A DNA stretch of 64,000 nucleotides. It comes from Balanoglossus misakiensis (Eukaryota; Hemichordata). The notes under the pieces are model-generated. The model was not told where the DNA came from. It saw only the letters and a list, made by a program, of their open reading frames with translations, and searched no databases. The translations under genes and the position numbers were made by a program. Below, piece after piece: positions 29,901 through 40,600 of the stretch (its first letter is position 1; every line of letters starts with the position of its first letter). The DNA is taken from positions 8,928,001 through 8,992,000 of the forward strand of contig CM082581.2 in assembly GCA_040954595.2 (NCBI GenBank), written 5' to 3'.

Positions 29901-32900
29901 GTTTGAATTTATTGAAAAGCAAGTAGACCTGCCCGATGGCAAAATCTACTGCCTGATTGTCAAACCCAAACTCAACAACCTCCCCCCTCCCTTCTAACCC
30001 TGTAGTTTTGATTTGCATTAGAATCAACAGTGAATCTGAGAAAACCGAACCTTGCGGTGTTTCATTCATATTCTAATTCACCGTCATCGGAACCACTCTA
30101 ACAGCTTTCAATCTGTTCTTTAGACATTCACCATTGTCAGCTTGTGGAGCTTGCAAGTGAGATACTCGGGCAACAAACACTCCAACAATGATGCTGATGT
30201 GTGATTTATAAAACTCTAAAAACGAAAAGCTGGCAGGGTTACATTCATATTTAAATTCAATGCCAAGGCAATATTTTTTTAAAGGGGTGGGTGACAAATT
30301 AGGTCAGTCAGTTGAAAAAAAAAAATATGGAGGAAAAGCTTCAAAATGACTACATGCTCACTTTAACAAAAAAAATAGTTCTGGCATGTTAAGCAGTGTA
30401 AACTCAGTGTTTATTTCTTTGTCACTAGTATCCATGGACAACACAAAATATAAACACTTAATTCAAATTTGCGACCAAAAATTTAAAAATAATTTAAGAT
30501 TTTAAAAGTTTGATACTGAGCTGTTAGTTACACAAGGGAAATAATCAAGACTTGGTTTCTATGTGAATCAGTTATCATCGGATGAACAATTTGGATTGTA
30601 GTAATTACATACACATGTTCAGTGTACTGTACAGCCCCACTGGTGATAGAAACTAAATTTACACTACAGTTTGCAACTGAGAAATGAGAACCTACAAATA
30701 GCAGTAAGATGAGATGTGAATCCATCAAACTCATTCGTGATCTTTTCCGGTTGAAATCTGAGAACCATATCTCGAAACACCCTGTCTCCTTCATTTGGTT
30801 ATTTTTAATATTGCTGAGGTTTACAGCCTCCTCAGGCTGGCTGCACAATCACAAATATTAGCACATGATCAAATGCAAATGAGGTCAATTTTGGAATGTC
30901 ACATCACAGCGATATGCATCATATTTGATTTCAAATGTGGTGTGGAATTACTTTTGCAAAAAAAAAATTGTTCAGAATCTGGTAGAATTCTCACTTATAA
31001 TTCAATACATGCTGCTATTAATGCACCTTGATTACTTGTATTTTTTTTAAATAGCAAATACTAACTTGAGAAGACCGATTAATGCGTATTATAGGAATTA
31101 AAAGTACACTTACATCAGGGCTTTGATTTCATTGCACACTCCTATTCAAGTTAGCTAAGTACTGCAGATTACATCCGTTTGAGTTTTCGTTTTAAAATTC
31201 ATTTTTGGAACACGAAAGGAAAATCATGGAAAAATTAATCTGTATATACAAGAGGATTAAAGCAAAACAGAAAATCCAAGCATTTAGGTGCATGAGAAAA
31301 GTTGTCATCAATTTCAATGGCTTTTGGGCTGATTCAGGATCCTTCTTGATTGATGAAATCTGAGATATTGCTTGCAAGCTTAGCCAACAGTGGGTGGATT
31401 TATAGGACCTATTACAGAAGACATATATCATAAGAAAACTGACAAAGCTATCATTTTTATATGGAGTCGTAAGACTCGGATATATCATATGATAGCCAAT
31501 TAATATCATGACTAAGTAATTATAAAATGACAGGCCATTATTGAATATCATATTTACAAGGAAAACATGCCAAATGCAGTCTTGCTGGCACATTAATTTC
31601 TCCATATCCTTTTGATGTATGTCTTGTTCAAAGAACTTTACATTTCGCCCATTTGCAGGCTGTGAATATTGTTCCAAATGTGACTTTTTTTCACACATTT
31701 GCACATGGTATGTCATGGTTTCATTTTTTATACCATGATCTATTCTAACATTCCTGAGACCACTTAAATGTACAGCCTTAAATTGATTTTTTTGCCAAGC
31801 CCAATGACATTAAGGTTAGTTTCCAGTGGGTAAATGTGTGCAGGGGTACCTGTCCTTAACCCAAAAGTTATGTGCTACTTCTCTGCTACATTGCAATGAC
31901 AGGATCCATTTTGGTACAGTGAAACTTACCTGGTCAACTCGATCTTTTCTAATCTACTGTAAAACGGGTTATTTTCGCAAGCAATAAATTTTCGCGAAAT
32001 ACACAAGAGCCAAAATAACGTTTTTCGGAGATACAATGCAGTGATATAAGAGAATGCGAAAATTAATTCTCACGTAACAGTTGCCTCTTTTGATATCGCG
32101 AAAATTACCTATCGCAAAAATAACCCGTTTTACAGTATATACTGGAAGCTTTTCTTTGCTGAACACTTCTCCTGGTACCTGTCAATCATGAATTCCTTCC
32201 GGATGAATGAAGTCCAGCCAAGGTTTTCAACGTTCGTCTGATAAACAAAGCTAAAAGAAAAATCTGGCAAAGACAACAATTATGAATTTCACTCACCACC
32301 CCATGGTACTCTTTCCCTTCTGTTTGCAACTTGAGAGCAATCTCATCCTCTGACAGACCGCAATGTCTCAGGTACTCCAGTTCATTTTCTTCCGCTTGCA
32401 GTTTGCTGAACTGTTCCAAAGACAACTCGCCTGCAGCTCTCTCAACAAACGGCTTGAAAGTTGCCCCTTCCGTGAAAGTTTTGTGCTGTGATAATTGTCT
32501 GCAGTTAAGAAGAAGATGTTTTGTGTGAAAGATTGGATTGTAGATACGGTAAAAGTGATGCCACTTTATCAGCACGGAATAAAGTGTAAATAGACTAATA
32601 TACTCTGTGCGTGGGTCAGGGGTCCAAGACTTTTCCCGGAGTTTTTCCAGTGATTTTCCAGGACTACGAGTACTTGAGGTGAGTGGCTCAGTTGCCAAAA
32701 TAAAGAGGGCTTTCTTTAGCTTGACTTGGCATTTGAGATCAATATCCATTTTTAAAATTACTTCTATCCACTGAGTTCTCAGACTACCACAATATATCTT
32801 AATTAAATGGGAGAGTGTCCCACAGGTTCCTTACATTCTTTAATAAAAATCCAAAATTAAATTTGCGATGGTTTTTGTAATCAGATTAGATTAAAACCAA

Positions 32901-34855
32901 CAAACAGGGCAACTTCTACATTAAGCAACCGGGTCTGACACTCAACTTCAAAGAGTACCGTCGTCTCTACCAAGTCTGCAGGGATCATAGTCATACCTCA
33001 AATTATTTCACTTTCAGGAGATTTCCTCAACATTACTGCACATACACACACAGCATGCAGGTTCCTTGGCATGAAAAGATTCCATAAATTATAATTACAG
33101 AAACTTAATACTTTAAGTTAATGGCTCATTTGAGATTTATGGCCCACTCAAGGCAGAAAAAAATATCAGCGCAGCATTATATATTATGAAACTTTACGAT
33201 AAGTCTGCAAGACATCCTAACATTATATTAAAATTTCATAGTGACTTTGTCCATTTCATGGGCAGATTACTGAGGTCAAATGTGCAAGTAAATTCAAAAT
33301 GAGAAAATTATACAATGCTGAAAATTTCAATATTGGTTGCTCCCTTACATCAACTTCTGAATATGACTGCAACAATGTCAGACAAAATTCACTCTTACAT
33401 CATTTCAATTATCTTTTGCTAATGGAAACTAGTAATGTGGCATGAAGAGCAAATTTGGAGAAATGAACAGAAAATGAAGAGAGTCTCTGATCAGCACTTT
33501 GCTGGATTTTTTTTGTCATTTGAGATCACCTGGCAAATTACTTCCATCAGGAATATAAAATTTAAATACCGCTGCATGTTCAAAAGTGTATAATATCAAA
33601 CATTTGTGTAATGAAGGTCAGAAACAAATTAAAAAGGAAATAATTGAAAAAAGGGATGTCCAATCACTGTCAGAATCATGCGAAATGCTTGATCTTATAA
33701 TTTTCCAATGGAAATGTCATTGGGAAAATATTAAATCAGACATTTCACCAACACTCTACAGTTAACGCAATAAACAAAGAGTGGACCCCCTAAAAAACTT
33801 ACTTACCAGGATTACTAACACTATTAGCTTATCCGAATGCAAATTAAGGCAACACACAGAACATGTATACTTACCCTTCTAATGTAACATTGGTATCAAG
33901 TTGTTTCTGTAACATTTTCTGTAAGTGTCGCTCAGCTTCTGTGAGGACCCCACCAATTGGAGCATCTCCACCATGGCCCTGGTGTTGACCATCTGGGTTG
34001 CCTGACATACGAGTGACACCTCGACTGCCGTATCTCCTACGATCACCACTGTGTGATGAAAAGAATTAGGGCGTAAATTTGATGAGAAGCATAATTTAAA
34101 GGGACAAAGTCTCTCTCTCGCTGCCTTTTTTCCATTAATTATATGTTTGATACACAAGACACTGTTTATGTTATTCTACATGTGGATATATAGTGAATCA
34201 ACGTTCGACCACCTGCACACACCTTCCGTCCCGCTTGTAGACACGAGAGTGAAAAAAATCGGTCTTTACCATTTATTCATTTTGGGATGAAAGTTGTGTG
34301 TGGTCGAGCGGTCATTCATTATATATCCACATGTAGAATAAAATAAACAGTGTCTTGTATCAAATATAATTAATGGAAAAAGGGCAGCGAGAGAGAGACT
34401 TTGTCCCTTTAGCTCCTCCACCTGTAATCTCTCTATTTTCACTGTTTTTGGTAAAAGTACATTTTAGTACAATGTTTGTTGAAAGAGATCTCTGAGAAGG
34501 TGTTTTTGATCTGGCCATGGAGCAACTGCTGATAATTCACCTGGGGCTTATTTTCATCATGCAAGACAAACTTTCAACGCAAAGATCTCTCAGAAAAGAA
34601 TGAAAACAACCTATTCTCATGGGCATTGGCAATCCATGTCACTGACACAGCCTCGAGCAACCAACTTTGAATATCCAATTAAACCTGCGGCCAATTTCTC
34701 GACACGTACACCTCAACTTTACTGACCTTCAACTGGAAAATTGTTACACATACTCTATCTGCACTTCAGTATTCAAATACAACATGTGAAACACTGCAGG
34801 CAAAAACAATTCTTATTCTTAAAATGCCAATCAAATATCAATCAGGGTGTGTGTG

Positions 34856-34901
<46 letters not shown>

Positions 34902-35656
34902 TGCGTGTATGCATGTGTGTCAAAAACACCCACCACACCTCGCAACTTGTTTTTCAAAAGTGCAATGCATGCAATATCAGAAAGGGTCACAGTGACATCA
35001 GACAGGTATAAGCTACTTTGCATTCAGATTGCAACACATCTGTGTTCTACGTCAACTTTTACACTCAACTGATCACACTCTTAGACTGAAACTACTTCGA
35101 GGCATTTGGTATTCTATAGTTGCATACAAATCACCTTTTTTGTAGAAGGAGAGAACCACTGATATAATTACATGTGGAGTCACAGTTTTAATTCAAAGAC
35201 AGAGTGCTTCCAATGTTGTCACCTAGCTGTGTCTATGTCAGTTTGCTCAAAATAAAAATTGGAATTGTATGACAGCATCAATTTTGTCTCTAGAGGATCA
35301 GTGCCATATATTATCATACTTGAGGCATTGGACAGATTCACTGTAGAAATTAGCTGTGTGCACATTGCAGACGCCAACAGACACATACCACATTATACCT
35401 TCAGAACTAGATATACAATTTGACAGTGATTGCACTACATATTGAAACAAGCAATTACTGTATGCTGCGTTGAACCCCTGACACACATTGCTGTGACTGA
35501 AGCCAAGCTAGCTGTCAACCAATGCTGATGCTGACTATGGCCAACTTCTTGAAAGAAGAAATCTTTGATTATAAACTACAATACATGTACTAGTAAGTGA
35601 CATTCAGATACATACCAGGGAATCCCAGTCTGATGGTATGAACCACTGTCTTCCAT
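4195..35656 (-). CDS. RBM41: RNA-binding protein 41 (RBM41), 3' part missing
   Basis: Coding exons, 5' to 3' on the minus strand: 35616-35656, 33875-34048, 32297-32498, 11111-11327 and 4195-4733. Joined they give 391 codons with every splice phase agreeing and GT-AG borders. The start is the ATG at 35656 (MEDSGSYHQTGIP). Vertebrate RBM41 hallmarks appear in order: LQKQLDTNVTLE near residue 65, a TFKPFVERAAG block and the L-R-x-C/L-G-L-S/N-E-x-E-I helix in exon 3, KLSEIEDKIKSREEDL and SRHEMEIENSLYRG in exon 4, and NRLSIAEIRNIPRFKDYTPG then QPNK at the end of exon 5, immediately before the RRM. The RRM itself is not in the window. The family is related to the U11/U12-65K protein, and its RRM binds U12 snRNA in the minor spliceosome, in the nucleus. 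The middle of exon 5 (S/T/E/H-rich) is poorly conserved. The protein should end near 480 residues, against 413 in human. Confidence 0.88.
4734..11110. other. RBM41 intron 4
   Basis: 6.4-kb intron between exons 4 and 5 of RBM41. Open frames of up to 138 codons (for example about 7.5-7.95 kb) show no recognisable domain. A degenerate 66-bp direct duplication lies near 10.04-10.15 kb. Confidence 0.6.
10037..10148. repeat. Degenerate 66-bp direct duplication
   Basis: A segment beginning ATAATACTGACC at 10037 recurs diverged at 10103 (ATAATAATGACC). Both copies continue with a CTAAC ... GGCAATGT ... CTTTAATTGT pattern. It is an old local duplication with no open frame. Confidence 0.6.
13889..13910. 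repeat. Poly-T tract
   Basis: A homopolymer T run of about 20 bases. It could be the remnant of a minus-strand poly-A tail from a retroposon, but I see no recognisable body beside it. Confidence 0.6.
14852..14920. repeat. (CAA)n / (ATG)n microsatellite
   Basis: A short ACAACAACAACG stretch followed by about 16 ATG/GAT triplets. The polymethionine open frame crossing it is an artefact of the triplet repeat. Confidence 0.95.
17168..17252 (-). mobile_element. tRNA-derived SINE head (degraded)
   Basis: On the minus strand a tRNA-like order is visible: a D-arm/A-box-like CTTACAGCTCAGAACATTC, then GGCATGTGATTGGCAGAGGTC, then a perfect T-arm, CCCAGG TTGAATT CCTGGG, whose loop resembles the B box GGTTCRANNCC with one substitution. 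No acceptor stem pairs at the ends and the anticodon arm is poor, so this looks like a decayed SINE promoter head rather than a working tRNA gene. Boundaries of the element body are not visible. Confidence 0.55.
21400..21987 (+). other. Unassigned 195-codon open frame
   Basis: Long for this AT-rich intron, but the translation has no recognisable domain, no signal peptide and no obvious splice context, and it overlaps a second open frame in another register. It lies on the opposite strand to RBM41, inside its 21-kb intron. It may be chance, or a decayed mobile-element frame. Confidence 0.15.
23877..23944. repeat. 68-bp hairpin (inverted repeat)
   Basis: The left arm GGCTAGTCTAGTATCTAGCC (from about 23878) pairs with the right arm GGCTAAATACTAGACTAGC (ending 23944) across a loop of about 28 bases. 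AGCAAAGGC occurs next to each arm as a direct repeat, possibly a target-site duplication of a small palindromic element. Confidence 0.7.
24717..25000 (+). mobile_element. LINE reverse-transcriptase C-terminal remnant
   Basis: The translation includes HIQLLLQKLHWLPISSCIHHK, matching the thumb-side signature HI-x-L-x-K-L-H-W-L-P-V-x-x-R-I-x-F-K that closes the reverse-transcriptase ORF of many animal non-LTR elements. Further on, in a shifted frame, come ELLHPYTP (from about 24840) and then GERSSHIYWPQIIDDVS, resembling the usual G-x-R-x-F-x-x-x-x-P-x-x-W-N-x-L-P tail. At least one frameshift and several substitutions make it a dead fragment. I cannot assign the clade. Confidence 0.62.
27837..28038. 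repeat. 55-bp tandem repeat, about 3.7 copies
   Basis: The unit starts AAGTTTTGGATTTATACAAG and continues with GCTGTCTCTAAATATTCAGG and then CTGCAATGACAATGTT. Copies begin at 27837, 27892, 27947 and 28002, exactly 55 bp apart, and differ at only a few positions; the last one is truncated after the ATATTCA block. The high identity implies a recent expansion. Confidence 0.93.
31192..31716 (-). other. Unassigned 174-codon open frame
   Basis: An open frame on the RBM41 strand inside its largest intron. It has an aromatic and Ile/Leu-rich central part that could look like membrane segments, but no family I recognise and no clear start context. AT-rich DNA read in this frame often gives hydrophobic, F/Y/I/N-rich translations, so chance is a fair explanation. 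Confidence 0.15.
31957..32135. mobile_element. Palindromic MITE, 179 bp, TA-flanked
   Basis: The left end CTGTAAAACGGGTTATTTTC is answered at the right by CCCGTTTTACAG in inverted orientation, with the arms continuing through an AATTTTCGCGA block on both sides. TA dinucleotides flank both ends (31955-31956 and 32136-32137), the target preference of Tc1/mariner-type elements. No transposase frame is present. It sits about 160 bp downstream of the RBM41 exon 3 donor. Confidence 0.85.
32499..33874. other. RBM41 intron 2
   Basis: 1.4-kb AT-rich intron between exons 2 and 3. I see no gene, no clear repeat and no recognisable element in it. Confidence 0.7.
34099..34409. mobile_element. Palindromic MITE, 311 bp, TA-flanked
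   Basis: Long terminal inverted repeats of about 120 bp, near-perfect. The left begins AAGGGACAAAGTCTCTCTCT and the right ends in its complement, GAGACTTTGTCCCTT. TA flanks both ends (34097-34098 and 34410-34411). The arms share matching CATTAATTATA, AAGACACTGTTTAT and CTACATGTGGATATAT blocks in inverted order. The non-inverted centre is only about 70 bp and has no coding potential. The element ends about 50 bp upstream of the RBM41 exon 2 acceptor. Confidence 0.92.
34846..34920. repeat. (GT)n microsatellite
   Basis: About 35 GT dinucleotides with GC interruptions. The Cys/Val-repeat and Thr/His-repeat open frames across it are artefacts. Confidence 0.97.
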
Positions 35657-37686
35657 TTGCACTGATTTCTAAGAAAAAGAAAAGGAAATGTAAGCGATTC
35701 CATGTCATAATGAAGTACACTTTATTTATTCATTTAGGCATAACTGCCATGGGAATTAATGTATTGCTTGGTGTCATCGAAGAGTGTTGTGAAGAAAGGT
35801 TAAGACATTGTGTCTTAGCCTCCAGGTTTACTTACAAGATTGACACACAACTTATAATATTGGTTAACCGAAACTACACGCCAAATAGTCCACGGGCCTG
35901 TTCTGAATTCTGATAATAAACCTATCAATCAGAATGCCTCCATTAACTGTCAATGAATTTTACTCAGCAAAAAAAATCGAAAACTTCACAGCTTATACAG
36001 CCTTGTTCTGTAACATCTGCCTGTGGTGGACCCAGCCACTGCATGGCAGCATCAATCATGCAGTGTACTGAAAGGTACTGTCAAGATTTGTATTAGTCAC
36101 TTAATAATGATGATATATGATGATAAACTGCCTTCCTTATTCAAAGTCATATGTTTTAACCACAAATGATTTATCAAAGTTTTAAAATGATGCTGGATGC
36201 ATACACGAACAAGCTGCCTTTGAATCTCTGAACTCGTAACTTTCATTTAAGAGGACTCGTGGTGGCAGTATTTCATTTTCAACAACAGATGTCTATGCTT
36301 CATAGAAAGGCCAGCAGCAATTAAAGAAAAGGCATGTAAGACAAATAGTAAAACAGCAGATTTTAATTGTGGGTTCTCATAATGAGCAATTTTCTTAATT
36401 TTCTTATTATCTGTTTTGATTCTGTTCATCATATTGTATTTGTATGTTTGCACATGTGTTTGTATTGGTAAACATGTCAGTTGTCACAATGCCTGTTTCA
36501 TTGCGGGTTTTTTAACACAGGGCACTTCCTTTGGAATTGAATTGTGTTACCACAAAGCTTTCACAATCCCTCCATAAATTTTCCCAACAAGGAAATAATG
36601 AAACAAGATGTCACTATCTGAGTACCACCTGTTACGAGATATTAAATGTTGTAAAGCACTACATTCTTGTTTTAAATTTTAGAATACACAACATATGAAC
36701 AAATACCTGAACACATCTAATTTTTGGTTGGTTATGCACACAAAATATGCACTGGGGCATCAGATGGCTCAGAGTTGACCAATAGAGTGCAGACAAGGCA
36801 CCCAAAGCACAGCAGTGCATATAATGTGTCATGTGTTGACACATTGAGTGACAGAAAACACATATTTTGAGGAAAGAGCAATGAAATTCTGTGGCGAGGG
36901 CAAAAGTTTAATCCTCTCTGACAGGAGATGAGTGGCAATCTACATCAACACTAACAGACTGTTTCATATGTCGAATGGTAAACAGATGGTTCCGTCCCAA
37001 ATCAGACATACATGTATGTTGTGTGTCTATTGGTATGTTGTCTTTATTTTTAAAATGAATTGTTGTAAAATATTAACATTATAATATCTTCTAAAAGAAG
37101 AATTTCTGGATGAGTTTGTTCAGAGGAAGTTGAAGTATGGAGTGGTGGCTCAGAAGATGCTGGATCAAACTGCTACAATGTACATATGTGTTGCAGCAAT
37201 GTACATGCAACCAATACTGCGGAAACGCAGCTTTACTACAGTGGCATGACAACGACAGCTTCTGTGGTTACCGTATGCAAATTGACGTCTCAGTGACGTC
37301 ACAGACGCCGCAAAGAGATACCACTTTCACTGTCTCAGAAAAGCTGCGTTTCCACAGTTCTTTCTTATCATAATATGTGATATTTTCTCACCTCATGCAG
37401 CTGTCTGCTCGAAAGAAAGAGTGTGCTTTTGATAGAGGGCGCCAAATCGGCCGATTTACGGATGTCGAAAATTAATAGATAGACATAAAGTCACACAATT
37501 TGCCTTATTATGATACCAAAAGCTATCAGTTGCTAGATCTATTGCACTAAACACTTCATTGTTGGCCATTCTGGTATTTTTAACATTATATTTCGAAAAC
37601 TACGAAATCTTAGACGTGCGACAAATGCTTACCATTTGACGACAATCAATCAGCTGTGTTTGCGACGCTCATTTGAATCGAGCGTC
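35657..37686. promoter_or_regulatory. Divergent RBM41 / MSL3 intergenic region
   Basis: 2.0 kb separates the RBM41 and MSL3 start codons, which point away from each other, so the promoters and any noncoding first exon of RBM41 should lie here. No TATA box stands out. The MSL3-proximal 400 bp contains a perfect CRE palindrome (TGACGTCA, 37294-37301) inside a short inverted repeat. The remaining short open frames have no recognisable domain. Confidence 0.5.
37217..37357. repeat. 141-bp inverted repeat, probable MITE, with internal CRE site
   Basis: The left arm CTGCGGAAACGCAGCTTT (37217-37234) is complementary, with one change, to AAAGCTGCGTTTCCACAG (37340-37357). The end motif CTGyGGAAAC preceded by TA at 37215-37216 resembles small mariner-type MITEs, but a right-hand TA is not intact. 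The interior contains TGACGTCA, the cAMP-response-element palindrome bound by CREB/ATF factors. It lies 330 bp upstream of the MSL3 start. Confidence 0.65.
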
Positions 37687-40600
37687 ATGTCATCTTCGAC
37701 AAGGGGAATTAAACCCCTATTTTCCGAAGGAGAACGTGTACTATGTTTCGAGCCTGATCCAACTAAAGCTAAAGTTCTGTATGATTCTAAGGTAATGATT
37801 TTTACCATTTAGATTTGTAATTCCTCTGATATTTGCCTCGTGCGTGTTGAGGTGACTGCAGTGTTGTGTACATACACATGTAAATAGGAGTGATCGTTTG
37901 GTCCATTTCTTAACATGTTAACGATCTTGAGACATTTTTACTCCGAGGTCAGGATACTCAGGCTACAAAAGGAAGATTAAGAGATGCTTTGCACTTTAAT
38001 TGATAATATGCCCGCACAGAATACTAGTATATTCATGCAACAGTAAAATAATACGAAATCCCTGGCCCTGACAGCGCCACCATCGACTGTATCATGTTAT
38101 GCTTTTTTTCTCCCAAGGTGTTGGAAGTGGACTGGACCAGGGATGAGAAAGGGAGACGAGTACCGGAATACCTTGTACATTTCAATGGATGGAATCACAG
38201 GTAGGGTCGAATAATCACAACGTCAATTCTTGATGAAATTAATTGGCTGTATAGTAATAATGACCAGGAAAAAAAGATACTTCAACAGTCATGTGTTGTT
38301 TAATATTTTTGTTACTAGTTGGGATAGATGGGCCTTGGAAGAATATGTGCTCAAAGATATTGAAGAAAACAGACAGTTACAGGAAAGGCTCCAACGAGAG
38401 GCAGAAGAAAAAATGTGAGTATTATCAGCCTATCATTTTAAGAATGATTAATTTTACTATGTTTCTTGATTCTAACAAGATGACACAAGTAAATAGTATG
38501 TAAAGAATAGCAACTTTATATGAAACAGAAGTTTATGTTTGTTTGGTTTTTTCTTCCACAGGAAGAAAAAGAAAAAGAAGAGAAAATTGTCTGAAATTAT
38601 TGCTGAAACCAAGCAGAAGAAAGTGAAACAAGTCAAGAATGACGGTAAGCTGTGAAGCAGACTCATAACACATGCAGTACAAAAATGTACTTGTATTAGA
38701 GTACACCAAACTTGGTACATATATGCCAAATATGTTTTATAATTATTCTGAACAATGTTGAATAACTTTTGCATTGATCTTTGCAATTTTACAAAGATGT
38801 ATCAGAGTCTGAAGAGGATGAAGGAAATTTGAGTGAGGTGAGTTGATATTTACTTTTTTTGAATATTGACCTGTCAGACCATACAAATTTGGCAGAGCGA
38901 CCGAGTTTACTATTTGCATTGACCTTTGACCCCTCTCCCCAGGACACCTCAGAAAATGATATTGAAGCCTCGGAGGTGCCAATAAACATTCCAGAAATCC
39001 TGAAGGCAAGATTAGAAGATGATTGTTATTACATCAACAAAAAGAAGCAGGTGAGATTTGTGTTATGCTTTTGTATTCACATCTTACCCGATCTATGCGT
39101 ACAAAGTTTGCATCCTAAGGGGAAACGAGTAAACACAAACCAAAATGTTATCATTTATTAAAGTCAAATTCACATAAGTTACTCATCTGGAAGTATTACT
39201 TACTTGAAGGGTGTGTTAGGACTTGTCAAGAATGAATGTTAAACAGACAAATTTACACTGTATCATTTCTTTTTATTTTTCTAGCTGGTACAGCTTCCAA
39301 TACAACCCAATGTCATCACCCTATTTGAAAATTACTTGAAACACTTTGCATTGACTGTCCACGTCTCAGAGAAGCACCGTCCGCAGTCATCTACCAATGT
39401 AGTTCATGGATTATACGCTAATAAGTTTGATGGTCCCCAAACTGTTCCACCTGAACACAGGTAAGTACAGTGGTCTCCTGTCATGTGCATTTCCAAAAAA
39501 ATGTTTGGATGACCTCTGCTTTCCCTCTAGTGCAGATTTATACCCGCTTGGTCAAGTTTAAGGCCACCAAAATGTTTGAGAGGAACTTTTTTGTATTTCT
39601 TTCGATTGTGGGTAGTCAGATATAGGCAGTCATGATCATGGATTTTCTTTTAAAAAGTTTTATTTTTGTGTGTTTCATTTCACAGTATTGATCTGGTGAA
39701 GGAGATTGTTGAAGACCTGAGAGTGATCTTTGACTTTGCCCTGCCGTTGGTCCTACTCTTTGGCAGTGAACGTGCTCAGTATACCAAGCTGTCAACATCA
39801 ACATTTTTGCCTGTGGTGCCTCCAAAAAAGGATGAGGAGGAAGAAAACTTGACAGGGTCCGTCCACTCTCAGCATAAGTGATACCAATAGGCTGTGTCCA
39901 TGTTGTATCCATGTAATTCAAAGATGAGTTTGAAACAGACTTAAATAACAAAGAATTTTTTCTCTGTTTGTCCCTTTAGAGATCCAGAGATCAGTTTCAA
40001 GAACAGCAACACCCAGCGGAGCAAGCAGTTTCAAAAGAGACCTCTAAGTCCGCAAACATTTACAGCAGAGATCGCGATGACATTGAAAAGCCTTAAAAGG
40101 GAACGAGAAGCGGAGGAGACCGAAAGCGCGGCCACAGCACGGAGGATTACTCGTAGGCAATCCACCGAGCTCAGATTGACAGAGAAGAGCAGCACAGCGC
40201 CCCCATCAGGCAGTTCTCCCCCGACGCCCAGACGCCGAACTGAGACAAAACCGGCGGCGTCCAGTTCTACTACACCTCTGGCAGCAGCACCATCTTCCCC
40301 TGAGAAATCCATACCGACGAGAACATCGACTAGACACGCCCAGCAACAGAGCGCCGCGACTCCACTGCCCACCCCACCCCAGATAACACAGCAGAGCGCG
40401 GGGCAGACCAGCCTGCAGGCGATGTTGCAGTCAACGTGCAGCAACAGAAGTCGCAAGGGCAGCAACTGCAGCAGCGCTCGGTCCACTCCGGGCATTTGTG
40501 AAGTCAGCAACTGTTCCTGGAATCTCAAGGACTGCACGGATGTGTTGTCATGGACACTGTTGCCTAGTGATTTTGTAAGCGAGGGACCGACACCACCGTC

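Larger units (their letters stand above)
11328..32296. other. RBM41 intron 3 (21 kb)
   Basis: Very large intron between exon 3 and exon 4. It contains simple repeats (14.87 kb), a tRNA-type SINE head (17.2 kb), a hairpin (23.9 kb), a LINE C-terminal remnant (24.7 kb), a 55-bp tandem array (27.8-28.0 kb) and a MITE (32.0 kb). I recognised no nested gene. Two longer open frames, at 21400-21987 (plus) and 31192-31716 (minus), have no domain I can name. Confidence 0.6.
34049..35615. other. RBM41 intron 1
   Basis: 1.6-kb intron holding a 311-bp MITE directly before exon 2 and a GT microsatellite. Otherwise no recognisable content. Confidence 0.7.

Noticed and set aside
29794-30297. Two adjacent minus-strand open frames of 91 and 74 codons
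   Set aside because: I tried to read them as a broken gene or element ORF but found no motif linking them.
40031-40537. Minus-strand open frame of 168 codons
   Set aside because: It is the antisense shadow of the GC-richer MSL3 exon 9, where stop codons are rare on both strands.
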